A stretch of 64,000 nucleotides of DNA from NCBI RefSeq assembly GCF_004217115.1, contig NZ_SHKN01000001.1, forward strand, positions 2,607,781 through 2,671,780, written 5' to 3'. This document shows, piece after piece, positions 42,973-53,100 of this stretch. The translations under genes were made by a program, and so were the position numbers. The DNA is from Ancylomarina subtilis (GTDB lineage Bacteria > Bacteroidota > Bacteroidia > Bacteroidales > Marinifilaceae). The notes under the pieces were generated by a model, which worked only from the letters and a program-made list of their open reading frames with translations, had not been told where the DNA came from and made no database searches. Numbering within the stretch: position 1 is the stretch's first letter; every line of letters begins with the position of its first letter.

Positions 42973-43092
42973 AAATCGAATTGACTTGTATTTTTTATCT
43001 CATTTGTCGTTTTTATTAGATGAATGAGACTATTTTTGTGCTTTACAATGGAGATATTGTGAAGCAAGAAAAACAGTTTTAAGACAGCAAAA

Positions 43093-44115
43093 ATGGATAA
43101 TGACTTCGATTTTAGAAATCAGGAGGTAAAGGATAAAGAGGTCGATATCGATCAGAAATTAAGACCTTTACGTTTTGAAGATTTTAGTGGACAAAAAAAG
43201 ATCGTTGAGAATCTTGACATTTTTGTGAAAGCTGCAAAGATGCGAGAAGAAGCTCTGGATCATGTTTTGCTTCATGGACCTCCGGGACTTGGAAAAACAA
43301 CTTTATCCAATATTCTAGCCAACGAATTGGGTGTAGGTATTAAAATTACATCTGGTCCCGTACTTGATAAACCTGGTGACCTCGCAGGACTTTTAACCAA
43401 TCTTGATGAGAACGATGTTCTTTTCATCGACGAGATACACCGTTTAAGCCCCATAGTTGAAGAATATTTGTATTCTGCCATGGAGGACTTCAGAATAGAT
43501 ATTGTGATCGATAAGGGGCCTGCAGCGCGTTCGATTCAATTGGAGTTAAATCCGTTTACACTGATTGGTGCGACCACACGTTCTGGTTTGTTAACTTCAC
43601 CTCTTCGTGCTCGTTTTGGGATCAACTCTCACTTAGAGTATTACGATCTGTCTATCCTGACTCAAATTGTTAAAAGATCGGCTAAAATACTCGATATTGA
43701 AATTACTCATGAAGCCGCTGGTGAAATTGCATCCCGATCAAGAGGAACACCTCGAATTGTGAATGCACTTCTTCGTCGGGTAAGAGATTTTGCCCAGGTT
43801 AAAGGTAATGGATCTATTGACCTTGAGATTACAAAATATTCACTTGAAGCCTTGAATATCGATAAACACGGTTTAGATGAAATGGATAATCGAATTCTGA
43901 CAACCATTATCGATAAATTTAAAGGAGGCCCTGTTGGGATTTCGACGATTGCGACTGCGGTGAGTGAAGATAGTGGAACCATAGAGGAAGTTTATGAACC
44001 GTTTTTAATTAAAGAGGGCTTCATAAAACGAACACCAAGAGGACGTGAAGTAACCGCTTTGGCCTATTCGCATTTGGGAAAAAGTCGTTTCGATGATTCG
44101 AATACACTTTTTTAA
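43093..44115 (+). CDS. ruvB: Holliday junction branch migration DNA helicase RuvB
   Basis: A 340-residue AAA+ motor of normal RuvB length. Walker [11 protein letters not shown] lies at 62-71, Walker [13 protein letters not shown] near 108-119, sensor 1 in [19 protein letters not shown], and the arginine finger in that same stretch. The winged-helix C-terminus has [11 protein letters not shown] and [15 protein letters not shown]. With RuvA and RuvC it moves and resolves Holliday junctions. RuvA and RuvC genes are not next to it, as is common in Bacteroidota. The start is ATG at 43093, with possible promoter element TATTTTTG at 43031-43038. The small membrane protein gene follows by 39 bases. 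Confidence 0.97.
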   Translation: MDNDFDFRNQEVKDKEVDIDQKLRPLRFEDFSGQKKIVENLDIFVKAAKMREEALDHVLLHGPPGLGKTTLSNILANELGVGIKITSGPVLDKPGDLAGLLTNLDENDVLFIDEIHRLSPIVEEYLYSAMEDFRIDIVIDKGPAARSIQLELNPFTLIGATTRSGLLTSPLRARFGINSHLEYYDLSILTQIVKRSAKILDIEITHEAAGEIASRSRGTPRIVNALLRRVRDFAQVKGNGSIDLEITKYSLEALNIDKHGLDEMDNRILTTIIDKFKGGPVGISTIATAVSEDSGTIEEVYEPFLIKEGFIKRTPRGREVTALAYSHLGKSRFDDSNTLF

Positions 44116-44154
44116 AAAATATCAATAATACAATACATAATTATAAAATTTTAG

Positions 44155-44490
44155 ATGTCTAAAATACGATCAATACTCTATACTTTATCAACTATTTTAA
44201 TAATTGTTGGTGCACTTTTTATTTTGCAAGATGATGTTTATGGCCTGCTTATTTTAGGTTTGGGATTGATCTTAAATATTGTGCACAGAACTTTAAATTT
44301 GGATAGCACTAAAATTCGTTTTTTTCAATTTTCAGAACTTCTAAAGCTTGGAAGTGTTTTGTTTATGATTATTGCTTGTTTGAGTTTTGTATTAGAACTG
44401 GAACAAAAATTCAATCTTTTAATTGTATCTATTTTGATAGATTTATTGGTTAATATGAAAGAAATTTCGTTTAAAAGACAAGCAAAGTAG
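44155..44490 (+). CDS. Small integral membrane protein, hypothetical
   Basis: A 111-residue protein with four predicted membrane helices: about 7-25 (LSTILIIVGALFILQ), 28-43 (YGLLILGLGLILNIVH), 63-83 (LLKLGSVLFMIIACLSFVL) and 86-102 (FNLLIVSILIDLLVN). A basic C-terminal tail (EISFKRQAK) places the end in the cytoplasm. I do not recognise the family. It follows ruvB by 39 bases on the same strand and is followed by a strong terminator, so it is probably the second gene of a ruvB transcript; a functional link to recombination is not implied. Confidence 0.75.
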   Translation: MSKIRSILYTLSTILIIVGALFILQDDVYGLLILGLGLILNIVHRTLNLDSTKIRFFQFSELLKLGSVLFMIIACLSFVLELEQKFNLLIVSILIDLLVNMKEISFKRQAK

Positions 44491-44537
44491 TGCAAGTATC
44501 TTCTTCGTTTTATTAAACGAATATTTTAAAATATTTA

Positions 44538-44583
44538 AATGGGAGTGAAGTCAGTTAAACTGATTATTACTCCCATTTTTTTT
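44538..44583 (+). terminator. Intrinsic terminator after ruvB and the small membrane protein gene
   Basis: AATGGGAGT (44538-44546) pairs with ACTCCCATT and encloses a second stem TCAGT-TAA-ACTGA; eight T follow. It is a strong two-part hairpin. Confidence 0.9.
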
Positions 44584-44820
44584 ATCCTTTATTGAACTCG
44601 TTTATTCGCCTAAAGATTAACTCACTTTTTTAATAAATAAGTTTTAACTTAGGTTGTGATTTTTTATACCCCTATTAAGTACTTGAAATCATTAAATCTT
44701 AACTATTAATTAATATTACAAATAGATTTGCTCACGTATTAATTTGAATATTTGTGAAAGAAACAATTCTTAACATTATCTTTATTTTATATTGATATAA
44801 AACCGAAGTAAGACTCATTT
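44584..44820. other. AT-rich leader before the two-component operon
   Basis: About 240 bases with no ORF or repeat of note. With the preceding terminator the gap from the stop at 44490 is 330 bases. AATATTTG near 44748-44755 is one base from the -7 consensus TAnnTTTG. Confidence 0.35.
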
Positions 44821-45870
44821 ATGCAAATCATATCTTCCAAAAAAGTTAATTTATTAATCACCCTCTCCAGTGCGATTATCATCCTGACCGAATTTATGCT
44901 TTATACCTATATTGAAGATAAAGCTTTCGTTTTATTCACAAGTTTGGTTCTGTTATCCACTTTCATGTTTGTGATGTCGCGTTATCTGATTCGTCGTTTT
45001 TTATATTCTAAAATTCGGATGCTTTACAAAACGATTCACGATACTCAGTTTATCGATAGGGAATTTGTTGATAAGGTAAAACATATCGACATTTTAGAAG
45101 AAGCAGAAAAGGAAGTTAGAGAATGGAGCGAGGGACGTGGATCGCTTTTGATGCAAATGAAGCGCCAGGAAGAGTATCGAAAAGAATTTATAGGGAATGT
45201 TTCTCATGAATTAAAGACACCAATTTTTAATATTCAAGGCTATATTTTAACGCTGCTTGATGGGGGATTGGAAGATGAAAATATCAATCGATCTTATCTT
45301 GAACGAACCGAGAAAAGTATCAATAGAATGATTGGGATTGTTAAGGATTTGGAATCGATATCGAAGCTTGAATATGGCGAATTAAAACTTTTACCGGAAC
45401 GATTCAATATTATAGAAACGATAAATGAGGTGGTTGAAATGCAGGAAATGCGAGCTCAAAAGCATGATATAAAAATTATCTTTCCTCAATCTCATTCAAT
45501 TCCAAAATATGTTGAAGCAGATAAAAAAGAAATTTTTCAGGCTTTGGTCAACCTTGTTGTTAATTCAATTAAATATGGAAAACAAGGTGGTAAAACTCAT
45601 ATCGAAGTCATGGATATGGACAAAAAATTATTAATCGAAGTCAGAGATAATGGGATTGGGATAGAGAAAGACAATCTTCCCCGAATATTTGAACGTTTTT
45701 ATCGGGTTGATAAGAGCAGATCGAGAAATATGGGTGGATCCGGCTTGGGCTTGGCTATCGTCAAACATATTATCGATGCACATGAGCAAAGTATAAATGT
45801 GAGTAGTACCTATGGTGAAGGAACAAGTTTCACATTTACGCTTGATAAGGCAATAAATACTAAAGCTTAG
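44821..45870 (+). CDS. Membrane histidine kinase, PhoR-like
   Basis: A 349-residue kinase. Two membrane helices (about 11-30 and 36-52) have a very short outer loop, as in many PhoR-type kinases. A HAMP-like linker (about 55-110) leads to the dimerisation domain with His129 in GNVSHELKTPIFNI. The ATPase domain has N-box NLVVNSIKYG, EVRDNGIGI and GGSGLGLAIVKHI. With only a 3-6 residue periplasmic loop it probably senses through the membrane or a partner protein. The response regulator gene starts 12 bases after its stop. The pair resembles PhoR/PhoB, but the phosphate link is not proven. Confidence 0.93.
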   Translation: MQIISSKKVNLLITLSSAIIILTEFMLYTYIEDKAFVLFTSLVLLSTFMFVMSRYLIRRFLYSKIRMLYKTIHDTQFIDREFVDKVKHIDILEEAEKEVREWSEGRGSLLMQMKRQEEYRKEFIGNVSHELKTPIFNIQGYILTLLDGGLEDENINRSYLERTEKSINRMIGIVKDLESISKLEYGELKLLPERFNIIETINEVVEMQEMRAQKHDIKIIFPQSHSIPKYVEADKKEIFQALVNLVVNSIKYGKQGGKTHIEVMDMDKKLLIEVRDNGIGIEKDNLPRIFERFYRVDKSRSRNMGGSGLGLAIVKHIIDAHEQSINVSSTYGEGTSFTFTLDKAINTKA

Positions 45871-45882
45871 AAAATTATTGAT

Positions 45883-46581
45883 ATGGAAAATAGCGAATAT
45901 AAAATTTTACTGGTCGATGACGAACCCGATATTTTAGAATTCTTAAGTTATAATTTAAAAAAGGAAAAATTTCAGGTCGAAACGGCTAATAATGGGATTG
46001 AAGGAATCGAAGTGGCTAAAAAATTTCAACCCCACTTGATTATATTAGATGTGATGATGCCAGAAATGGATGGTATTGAAACGTGTGATAAGTTGAGAGA
46101 AATGCCCGAATTTTCAGATGTACTGATTACTTTTTTAACAGCCCGAAGCGAGGATTATTCTCAAATTGCTGGTTTTGATGCCGGCGCTGATGACTACATA
46201 AGCAAGCCGATAAAACCGAAAGTTTTGATCTCACGTGTTAAGGCTATGTTGAAACGTGCCAATCGATCAACCAATAAAGCTGAGGAGAATGAAAGCACAT
46301 TGATTCAAATTGGACCCATTACTATTGATAAGGAACGTTATTTGGTAATAAAGGGTGATGAAGAATTGTCTTTACCAAGAAAAGAGTTTGAACTCTTATT
46401 ATTACTATCCTCACGCCCTCAAAGAGTTTTTACTCGAGACGAAATTTACAATGGCGTGTGGGGTGAAAATATTGTTGTTGGAGATAGAACCATTGATGTT
46501 CATATTAGAAAATTGCGAGAGAAATTGGGTGATAATTTGATCAAGACCGTAAAAGGTGTTGGTTATAAATTTATCGATTAG
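45883..46581 (+). CDS. OmpR/PhoB-family response regulator
   Basis: A 232-residue regulator. The receiver domain (about 5-125) has D12/D13, the phosphorylation site D56 in LIILDVMMPEMDG, T85-like switch in TFLTARS and the Lys in ISKPIKPKV. The winged-helix DNA-binding domain (about 140-230) has LPRKEFELLLLLSSRP, RDEIYNGVWG and DRTIDVHIRKLREKLG, ending VKGVGYKFID. It is the partner of the kinase encoded 12 bases upstream. It binds direct repeats in target promoters when phosphorylated. PhoB-like control of phosphate genes is possible given the PiT gene in the same window, but no PHO box was recognised. Confidence 0.95.
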   Translation: MENSEYKILLVDDEPDILEFLSYNLKKEKFQVETANNGIEGIEVAKKFQPHLIILDVMMPEMDGIETCDKLREMPEFSDVLITFLTARSEDYSQIAGFDAGADDYISKPIKPKVLISRVKAMLKRANRSTNKAEENESTLIQIGPITIDKERYLVIKGDEELSLPRKEFELLLLLSSRPQRVFTRDEIYNGVWGENIVVGDRTIDVHIRKLREKLGDNLIKTVKGVGYKFID

Positions 46582-46607
46582 AGATCGTATTTTTAGATAT
46601 ATTTTCG

Positions 46608-46650
46608 AAGCTTAATTTATATGGAGACTGAAATATAAATTAAGCTTTTT
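46608..46650 (+). terminator. Intrinsic terminator of the two-component operon
   Basis: AAGCTTAATTTATAT (46608-46622) and ATATAAATTAAGCTT (46633-46647) form a perfect 15-bp stem followed by TTT. It lies between the convergent regulator gene and the comF-like gene (ending 46666). Confidence 0.85.
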
Positions 46651-46665
46651 ATGTATTAATTCGGA

Positions 46666-47400
46666 TTAAGCTTGTGCCAAACAGGCAATGCTCACTTTAA
46701 TACCATCAACTTCCAACAATTTTTGAGCACAGGATTCAAGAGTTGCTCCTGTTGTCACGACATCATCAACTAATAAAACATGTTTGTTGTTTAAAACGTC
46801 CTTTGTTTTTACGGCAAATACATTTTTAACGTTGAGCCAGCGTTCAATTTTATTTTTTTTGGTTTGAGATTCTGAATGTACATTTCTGATTAGAACATCG
46901 ACAATTAATTTCGATTTCATGGCTTCAGCAATACCTTTCGCAATCATTTCTGACTGGTTATAAGTTCTCGCCTTTTTCTTTTTGGGATGAAGTGGGACGG
47001 GAATAACGGCGTCGATACATCTGTAATCCGAAGAATTCATCAAAGTATTGCCCAAATGTTTCCCTAATTCAATACCAATTTCTGCTTGTCGATTGTATTT
47101 AAGTTTGTGTATGAGTTTTTGATAACGACTCCCCTTATTAAAAGTAAAATATGCTGTTGCATTTTCTATTTTAACTCTTCCTAAAAAAATGTCAGAAATG
47201 GGGTTTTCTTTTTGAAAGTGAAAATTGGTTTTGGGTAGTTGAAAAAGACAGGAGGTACAAATAACCTTTTCGTTTTTGAATAAATAATTGCCACAAGCTG
47301 CACAGGTTAATGGGAAAAAAAGATTTAGAAAATCCCACCAAAGACTTCTTAGAAAGAAACTCAATGAGTTCCATTTTTTATAGCGTGTTTTAGGAGGCAT
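46666..47400 (-). CDS. ComF family phosphoribosyltransferase-like protein
   Basis: A 244-residue ComF protein. An N-terminal four-Cys zinc finger (CAACGNYLFKNEKVICTSCL, about 34-53) is followed by a type I phosphoribosyltransferase fold. Its signature VLLVDDVVTTGATLESC lies near residues 214-230, preceded by IPVPLHPKKKKARTYNQSE. ComF proteins are linked to uptake of transforming DNA in competent bacteria. The wide distribution in Bacteroidota suggests a broader role. The zinc finger and PRT signature are both intact. The start is ATG at 47398-47400 (MPPKTRYK). The gene is single and convergent with the two-component operon. Confidence 0.92.
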   Translation of the reverse strand: MPPKTRYKKWNSLSFFLRSLWWDFLNLFFPLTCAACGNYLFKNEKVICTSCLFQLPKTNFHFQKENPISDIFLGRVKIENATAYFTFNKGSRYQKLIHKLKYNRQAEIGIELGKHLGNTLMNSSDYRCIDAVIPVPLHPKKKKARTYNQSEMIAKGIAEAMKSKLIVDVLIRNVHSESQTKKNKIERWLNVKNVFAVKTKDVLNNKHVLLVDDVVTTGATLESCAQKLLEVDGIKVSIACLAQA

Positions 47401-47695
47401 ATGAAATAAGTTGCTAATAAAAAGTATTTAATAGACTTATAATCAGATGTAATTTAATAATAATAGACTAGATAAAAAAAATAACTTTTTTGTATCTGGC
47501 TGATATTTATGTTTTTGCTCAAATAAATCTTATCATATTGGTGGTGTTCAATCTTATAAAAGGGAAAGAATATCATTTTCATCAGAATTGCCTATTCCAA
47601 CTAATCTTGATAGCTTTGTTTGGTTTTAAATTTTAATCAGAATAGAATCTGTGATTAAGGCAAAAAAAAATAGAGAAGTAGAATACAGAACGAAT

Positions 47696-48469
47696 ATGAG
47701 TGCTTGGGAAGAGTTGAAGGACTACTTAAAACGCAACCGATTTGGTTTAATGGGAACCTTGGCTTTTCACATGGTTTTACTTATTCTTTTATTGTTGTTT
47801 AAACTCAATTCACCTTTACATTTTGTTGAGACTGAAATTTTGTTGGCTATTCCGGATGATATTATTGAACAAATCGAACAGGAAAATAATAGGGAAGAGG
47901 AAGAAAAAATCGAGAAACAAAAAGAAAAAGTTTCGACCAGTGTTGATGAGTTGCTAAAATCTATTGCCGTTAATCAGGATTTAAAAACGGAAAACAGAAA
48001 TGCACCAACGGCCAATGATCTTGATAAAATGATTGACGATATCAAACAAGAATTAGAAAGTTATGAGTCCAATGATTATGGTGCAGCAAAAAAAGATTTG
48101 GAAGCGTTTAAGCGCGATAGTGCAAATTTGGCTAACGAACGTAAGAAGCAACTTGAAACCGATTCCATTAAAAATATAGAATACTCAGGTCCAAGCAGTG
48201 TTTTTTATAGTTTGAAAGGGCGACATAAATTAAAATTGCCCATACCAGTTTATAAATGTGAAGAATCGGGTCGGGTTCGTGTTGAAATAACAGTCAATCG
48301 CGAAGGCAAGGTTATAAAAGCTAAGGTGCTTGAAAAGGAATCAGACACCAGAGACGAAAATTTATATGAAGCTGCCTTAAATGCGGCTTATCGATCTCGC
48401 TTTAATCTTGATAATTCAAGCCCTGTTAGACAAGTGGGAAGTATTACTTTTAATTTTGTTCGTCAATAA
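47696..48469 (+). CDS. TonB-like energy transducer protein
   Basis: A 257-residue protein. A short cytoplasmic N-terminus is followed by one membrane helix (about 21-39, MGTLAFHMVLLILLLLFKL). A long charged periplasmic region (about 65-160, rich in Glu, Lys, Asp, Asn) leads to a C-terminal TonB-like domain (about 190-256): GRVRVEITVNREGKVIKAKV and YEAALNAAYRSRFNLDN. TonB proteins carry energy from ExbBD to outer-membrane transporters; ExbBD genes are not present here. I start at the ATG at 47696 (MSAWEELKDY); a GTG 45 bases upstream is less likely. The linker is shorter and more acidic than the Pro-rich classical one, so a variant role is possible. Confidence 0.8.
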   Translation: MSAWEELKDYLKRNRFGLMGTLAFHMVLLILLLLFKLNSPLHFVETEILLAIPDDIIEQIEQENNREEEEKIEKQKEKVSTSVDELLKSIAVNQDLKTENRNAPTANDLDKMIDDIKQELESYESNDYGAAKKDLEAFKRDSANLANERKKQLETDSIKNIEYSGPSSVFYSLKGRHKLKLPIPVYKCEESGRVRVEITVNREGKVIKAKVLEKESDTRDENLYEAALNAAYRSRFNLDNSSPVRQVGSITFNFVRQ

Positions 48470-48667
48470 TTTTAAATTTAGACAATCTTTTTCACTATAC
48501 AACTCTTATTGAATCTCATTGATTATCTGTATGTAAGATTGAGTTTTGAAATGTATTGTATTAAACGGATAATTTTTCGTCAAAATAAACTCCGAACAAT
48601 TAAAGCTGGATTTTATTAGAAATGATTAAATTCGAAGTTCTAATTAAATCTCAAACACTTAAAAAAA

Positions 48668-50074
48668 ATGGCTTTATTCCTTGCATCAAAACTTCGAAAA
48701 GCAGCTAATACTTCATTACTCGAAGAGAGAAAGAATCAGCTTTTGAACGATCATCAAGAATTTATTGCCTTTGAACAATCAGAGGATTTACAGAATTTTA
48801 TTGAACTTGAAAAAGTGATTAATTCTGATGATTTTAAGCAAACCAGAAAACAAATTGAAGCTAAAACTTACAAGGGAAGTGAACTTGAAAGGAAAGAAAA
48901 AAAGCTAAAGAAAATTCTAAATTCTAAACCTTATAAGACTTACTTAACGGTTGTAGAAGGATCTGAAATTTCGAAGTTTGAAAAGATGAAAGAATCTGAC
49001 GAGCTTGTGAAATATATGGAATTGCAAGCAGATGTCAATTCCGGAAAACTGACTAAAAAGAGTGATAATGAAAATTGGCTACTTTATAAGAAGCTGAAAA
49101 GCTCATCTGAAATTCGTGCTTATTTTAAATTTAAGCATTCAAAAAAACACAAAATCTATTTGGAGGTTTCCAATTCGAATTTACTTCAGGAGATTGAAAC
49201 GTTAAAGACGGAAGTGTCTTCGGAGGAATTCATCTCTGAAAAAAATTATTTATTGGATAAAAAGCGATTCGAAAAGTCTGAAGCTTTTAATCAACTGATC
49301 ACCTACAAGGAATTGAGTGAAGCTGAATCGTTCAAAAAATATTTCAAACTAGTCAAGAAAAATGATTTTGATCAGATTAAGGAATGGAAGTTAACTTTTT
49401 CTGAAGATTTTGAGGGGACTGAGTTGGATAAGGAAAAATGGATAACCCGTTATTATTGGGGCGACGTTTTGATGAATGATAACTATGCCTTACCGAATGA
49501 TTCTCATATTTTTTCGGATAAGAATATTAAAATATCAAATTCCGTAGCTCGACTTGAAACCCGAAAAGAAAAAGCCCAAGGTAAAGTTTGGGATAAACAA
49601 TTTGGTTTTATTCCGACCGAATTTGATTATACATCTGCTTTAATCAGTACAGGGAAGTCTTTCCGACAAAAGTATGGTCTTTTTGAAGCTAAAATTAAAG
49701 TGAGTGATATTAAAAATGTGATGCATTCGTTTTGGATGCTTTCAGACAGAAATTTACCACATATTGATATTGCCAGAACGAGTAGCTGTGGTAAATTAAT
49801 TCCATCTCATATTAATGGGAGTGAAGAAAAACCTGTTGTAAGTAAGTCAAAGGTGAATGGGCTGGATTGGACCCATGATTTTTTCATCTATTCTTTGGAG
49901 TGGGCTCCAAATAAATTGGTTTGGAGAATAAATGACGTGATTGTGAAAACAGAAACTGAAAATATTCCACAGGAACCCATGTATTTGATTTTAAGTTCAG
50001 GTGTTTCAAATCCAAAATCAGATGTGAATGCTGTTATGGAAATTGATTGGGTTAAGTGTTACGAAAAAGTTTAA
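48668..50074 (+). CDS. GH16-like protein with helical repeats and no catalytic Glu pair
   Basis: A 468-residue protein in two parts. Residues 1-235 are helical repeats of about 40-50 residues with a recurring E-x-S-x-x-[LI]-x-x-[YF]-x-x-L pattern (FEQSEDLQNFIELEKVI, KESDELVKYMELQ, SEAFNQLITYKELSEAES). Residues 238-468 are a GH16/laminarinase-like jelly roll (FEGTELDKEKWITRYYW; YGLFEAKIKVSDIKNVMHSF; FIYSLEWAPNKLVWRIND). The catalytic block, normally ExDxxE, reads HIDIAR at about 365-370, so both Glu are lost. There is no signal peptide. It is likely a non-catalytic glycan-binding or structural relative. It ends at a 38-bp perfect palindrome. Confidence 0.75.
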   Translation: MALFLASKLRKAANTSLLEERKNQLLNDHQEFIAFEQSEDLQNFIELEKVINSDDFKQTRKQIEAKTYKGSELERKEKKLKKILNSKPYKTYLTVVEGSEISKFEKMKESDELVKYMELQADVNSGKLTKKSDNENWLLYKKLKSSSEIRAYFKFKHSKKHKIYLEVSNSNLLQEIETLKTEVSSEEFISEKNYLLDKKRFEKSEAFNQLITYKELSEAESFKKYFKLVKKNDFDQIKEWKLTFSEDFEGTELDKEKWITRYYWGDVLMNDNYALPNDSHIFSDKNIKISNSVARLETRKEKAQGKVWDKQFGFIPTEFDYTSALISTGKSFRQKYGLFEAKIKVSDIKNVMHSFWMLSDRNLPHIDIARTSSCGKLIPSHINGSEEKPVVSKSKVNGLDWTHDFFIYSLEWAPNKLVWRINDVIVKTETENIPQEPMYLILSSGVSNPKSDVNAVMEIDWVKCYEKV

Positions 50075-50091
50075 CAACTAATATATAGAAT

Positions 50092-50129
50092 AAAAATGCC
50101 CCTGATTCAATTGAATCAGGGGCATTTTT
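50092..50129. terminator. Bidirectional terminator, 38-bp perfect palindrome
   Basis: AAAAATGCCCCTGATTCAA (50092-50110) is followed without spacer by its exact reverse complement (50111-50129). Each arm carries the U-tract for one direction. It closes both the GH16-like gene (plus, stop 50074) and the RND efflux gene (minus, stop 50148). Confidence 0.93.
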
Positions 50130-50147
50130 GTATACTAAAATGGCTTA

Positions 50148-53100
50148 TTATTTTTTCTTCTTTTCTGCAAATCGGTAAAGTCTGTGTTCAACTTGAGTTG
50201 AAATTCTAAACATGACCGGTGCAATAACCAATGTTAAGAAAGTTGCTACAGTCAGACCAAAAATAACAGTCCACGACATCGGACCCCAGAATGCAGTACT
50301 ATCGCTACCGAATGACAACTGAGGATCGAATCTACTGAATAGAGTTAAGAAATTGAAGTTCATTCCAACAGCTAGAGGTAATAAACCCAGTACGGTTGTA
50401 ATCGCCGTTAGCAATACAGGACGTAAACGTGTTTTCCCAGCTTTGGCAATACAGTCAATTTCTTGCTGAGCGCTTAGGTATTTTTTACCTTTTAAGTCGG
50501 TATTTGCTTTCTTCTCTTTTCTGAGCAAGTCAATATAATCAACCAATACAATACCATTGTTAACCACAATTCCCGCCAGTGAAATAATACCAATTCCTGT
50601 CATTAAAATAACGAATGGCATTTGGAAAGTACCTAATCCAAGGAAAACTCCAATAGTACTAAATAATACCGTTATCATGATAATAAGTGGCTTTACAGCG
50701 GAGTTAAACTGAGTTACTAGAATAAGCGTAATTAAAGCCAGAGCAATCATTAATGCTTCAGCTAAGAAATTCTGTGTTTCTTCTTGTTCTTCCTGTTCTC
50801 CGGTAAGCTTAAAGCTATATCCTTTGGGCATGTTATAGTCTGCCATTATCTCTCTAATACGAGCATTAATAACATTGGCATTAAACCCTTCAACTACATT
50901 TGAATAAATGGTTACAACCCTTTTATTATCGATTCGGTTGATTCGTTCGTATGTTGATCCATAGGTGTATGATGCAACAGATGAAATAGGAATTTGGATG
51001 AATTTATTATTCACCGGGCTCATCATCGAAATCTTCTGATTCATCAGAGCCGGTACATCGTATCGGTATTCATCGCTCAATCGTAACATGATATCAAATT
51101 CATCTTCTCCATCTTTGAATTTTGAAACTTCCAAACCATATAAAGAGTTACGAAGTGCGCTCGCAACCTGACTGGTTGATAAGCCAAATCGACGAACCTT
51201 ATCCCTGTCGATATTGATCAACATTTCAGGTTTTCCCTGATCCAAATCTAATTTCAATTCTTCAACACCTGGAATCTTATCCGCATCAAGCATTTCTTTG
51301 ATGTTATTTGAAATGGTTAATAACTCTTCAAAATTATCACCAGAAATTTCCAAGTTGATAGGATGACCAACCGGAGGTCCATTTTCATCTTTCTCAACAA
51401 ATATTTTAGCACCAATAAATCCTTTCAGATTTTTTGAAATTAACTTCATAATTTCAGATGTACTGTGGCCTTTTCGATCTTTATATTCAACAAAAGAAAT
51501 TGTTGTTAAAGATTTGTTCGCTGCACGAGCTGATTCAAACATACCGCCTTTTCCAGAACCAACATTGGTCGCTATAGAACGGATAATATCCTGATATGGT
51601 TCTAAGGTTTTATTAATAATGTTTTCGACCCTTACAGAAACTTCGTCTGTTTTATGAATATCGGTTCCCAAGGGTAGTTCCATAGTGACATAAACTGATT
51701 TTGGATCATTATCAGGGAAGAAAACAACAGTTGGATTGCTTCCAAAATAGAAAGATATTGCACCAATCATCAACATAAATGTAGCAAAGAAGAAAAGAAG
51801 TGGACGGTACCCTTTTAAGGCAAAACGTAAAGTTTTCTCATACAGATCTTCTAGCGTAACTAACATTTTCAATTGAAACCATCTTGCAAATGGTCTTAAT
51901 GCAAGTAAGTTGATAAGCATGATTAAAGCGATGCAGGCTAAAATATTAGCCATAAAATAGCTTGCTGCAATATAAAAGGGGATAGAAATTGCGATAAAAA
52001 TCGACGCAATTGTAATCACTCTTTTGTACTTCAATTTAGATTTGATATCATCTATTTTGACAAAAGTTGCCGTAAATACAGGATTAAGGATTAGAGCAAC
52101 AAATAGCGATGAAGTCAAAACTATAATTAGTGTAATGGGCAGATATTTCATAAATTCTCCCATAATACCACCCCACATGAGTAAGGGGAAAAAGGCTGCT
52201 ACTGTAGTTGCCGTTGATGAAATAATTGGTCCGGCAATTTCGCTTACACCTTTTTTTGTTGCTTCAAGAGGGGATAGGCCCTCTTCGTGGAGTCGATAAA
52301 CATTCTCGACGACCACAATGGCATTATCCACCAACATACCCAGAGCCAAAATCAGAGAAAAAAGAATCATCTGATTAATGGTATAGCCCATTTGACTCAG
52401 TACGATGAACGAAATAAACATGGACATAGGAATTGCCAGTCCCGAGAATAAAGCATTTCTTAATCCCATAAATAAGTAGAGAATAAGAACGACTAATATC
52501 ATACCCATGATAATTGAATTCTCAAGATCACTAATCATCCCCCTAACATCTTCTGAAGTATCATTTGTAACCGTAACTTTTAAGCCTTCCGGTAAAAAGC
52601 CACTTTCTTTTAGCTCATTGATGATTTTATAAATTTGATCGGTAGCTGCTAAAAGGTTTTCTCCTGATTTTTTACTCAATGAAAGAGAGACTACAGGATT
52701 ATTTTCCAAACGGGAAATGGAGGAAAGTTCTTCATACCCATCAACAACCTCGGCTACATCTTTCAAATAAACAACTTTGTTGTTTGTTACTTTAACAATC
52801 GTATTTTTAATCTGCTCCATAGATGTATAGTCAGCAGATGTACGGATACTTCTTCGTGTATTATCCGTAATTAAGGTACCGGCACTCATGGTGATATTTT
52901 CGTCGCCAATAGCGGTTTCGATATCTTTAAATGAAATCCCATTGGCTTCCATCTTGTGCAGATCAGCATTAATTTTAATCTCACGCTCATCAATTCCCTT
53001 AATATCAGCTTCTGACACTTCAGGTAAAGACTCAAATTTATCCTGCAGTTCTTCAGCAAAATGTTTTAAGTCATCCAAGCCGTAATCGCCGGATAAGTTA

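Noticed and set aside
43003-43038. TTTG ... TATTTTTG before ruvB as a promoter
   Set aside because: The -7 box is good but the spacer is 24 bases, longer than the usual 18-21, so it was mentioned but not listed as a feature.
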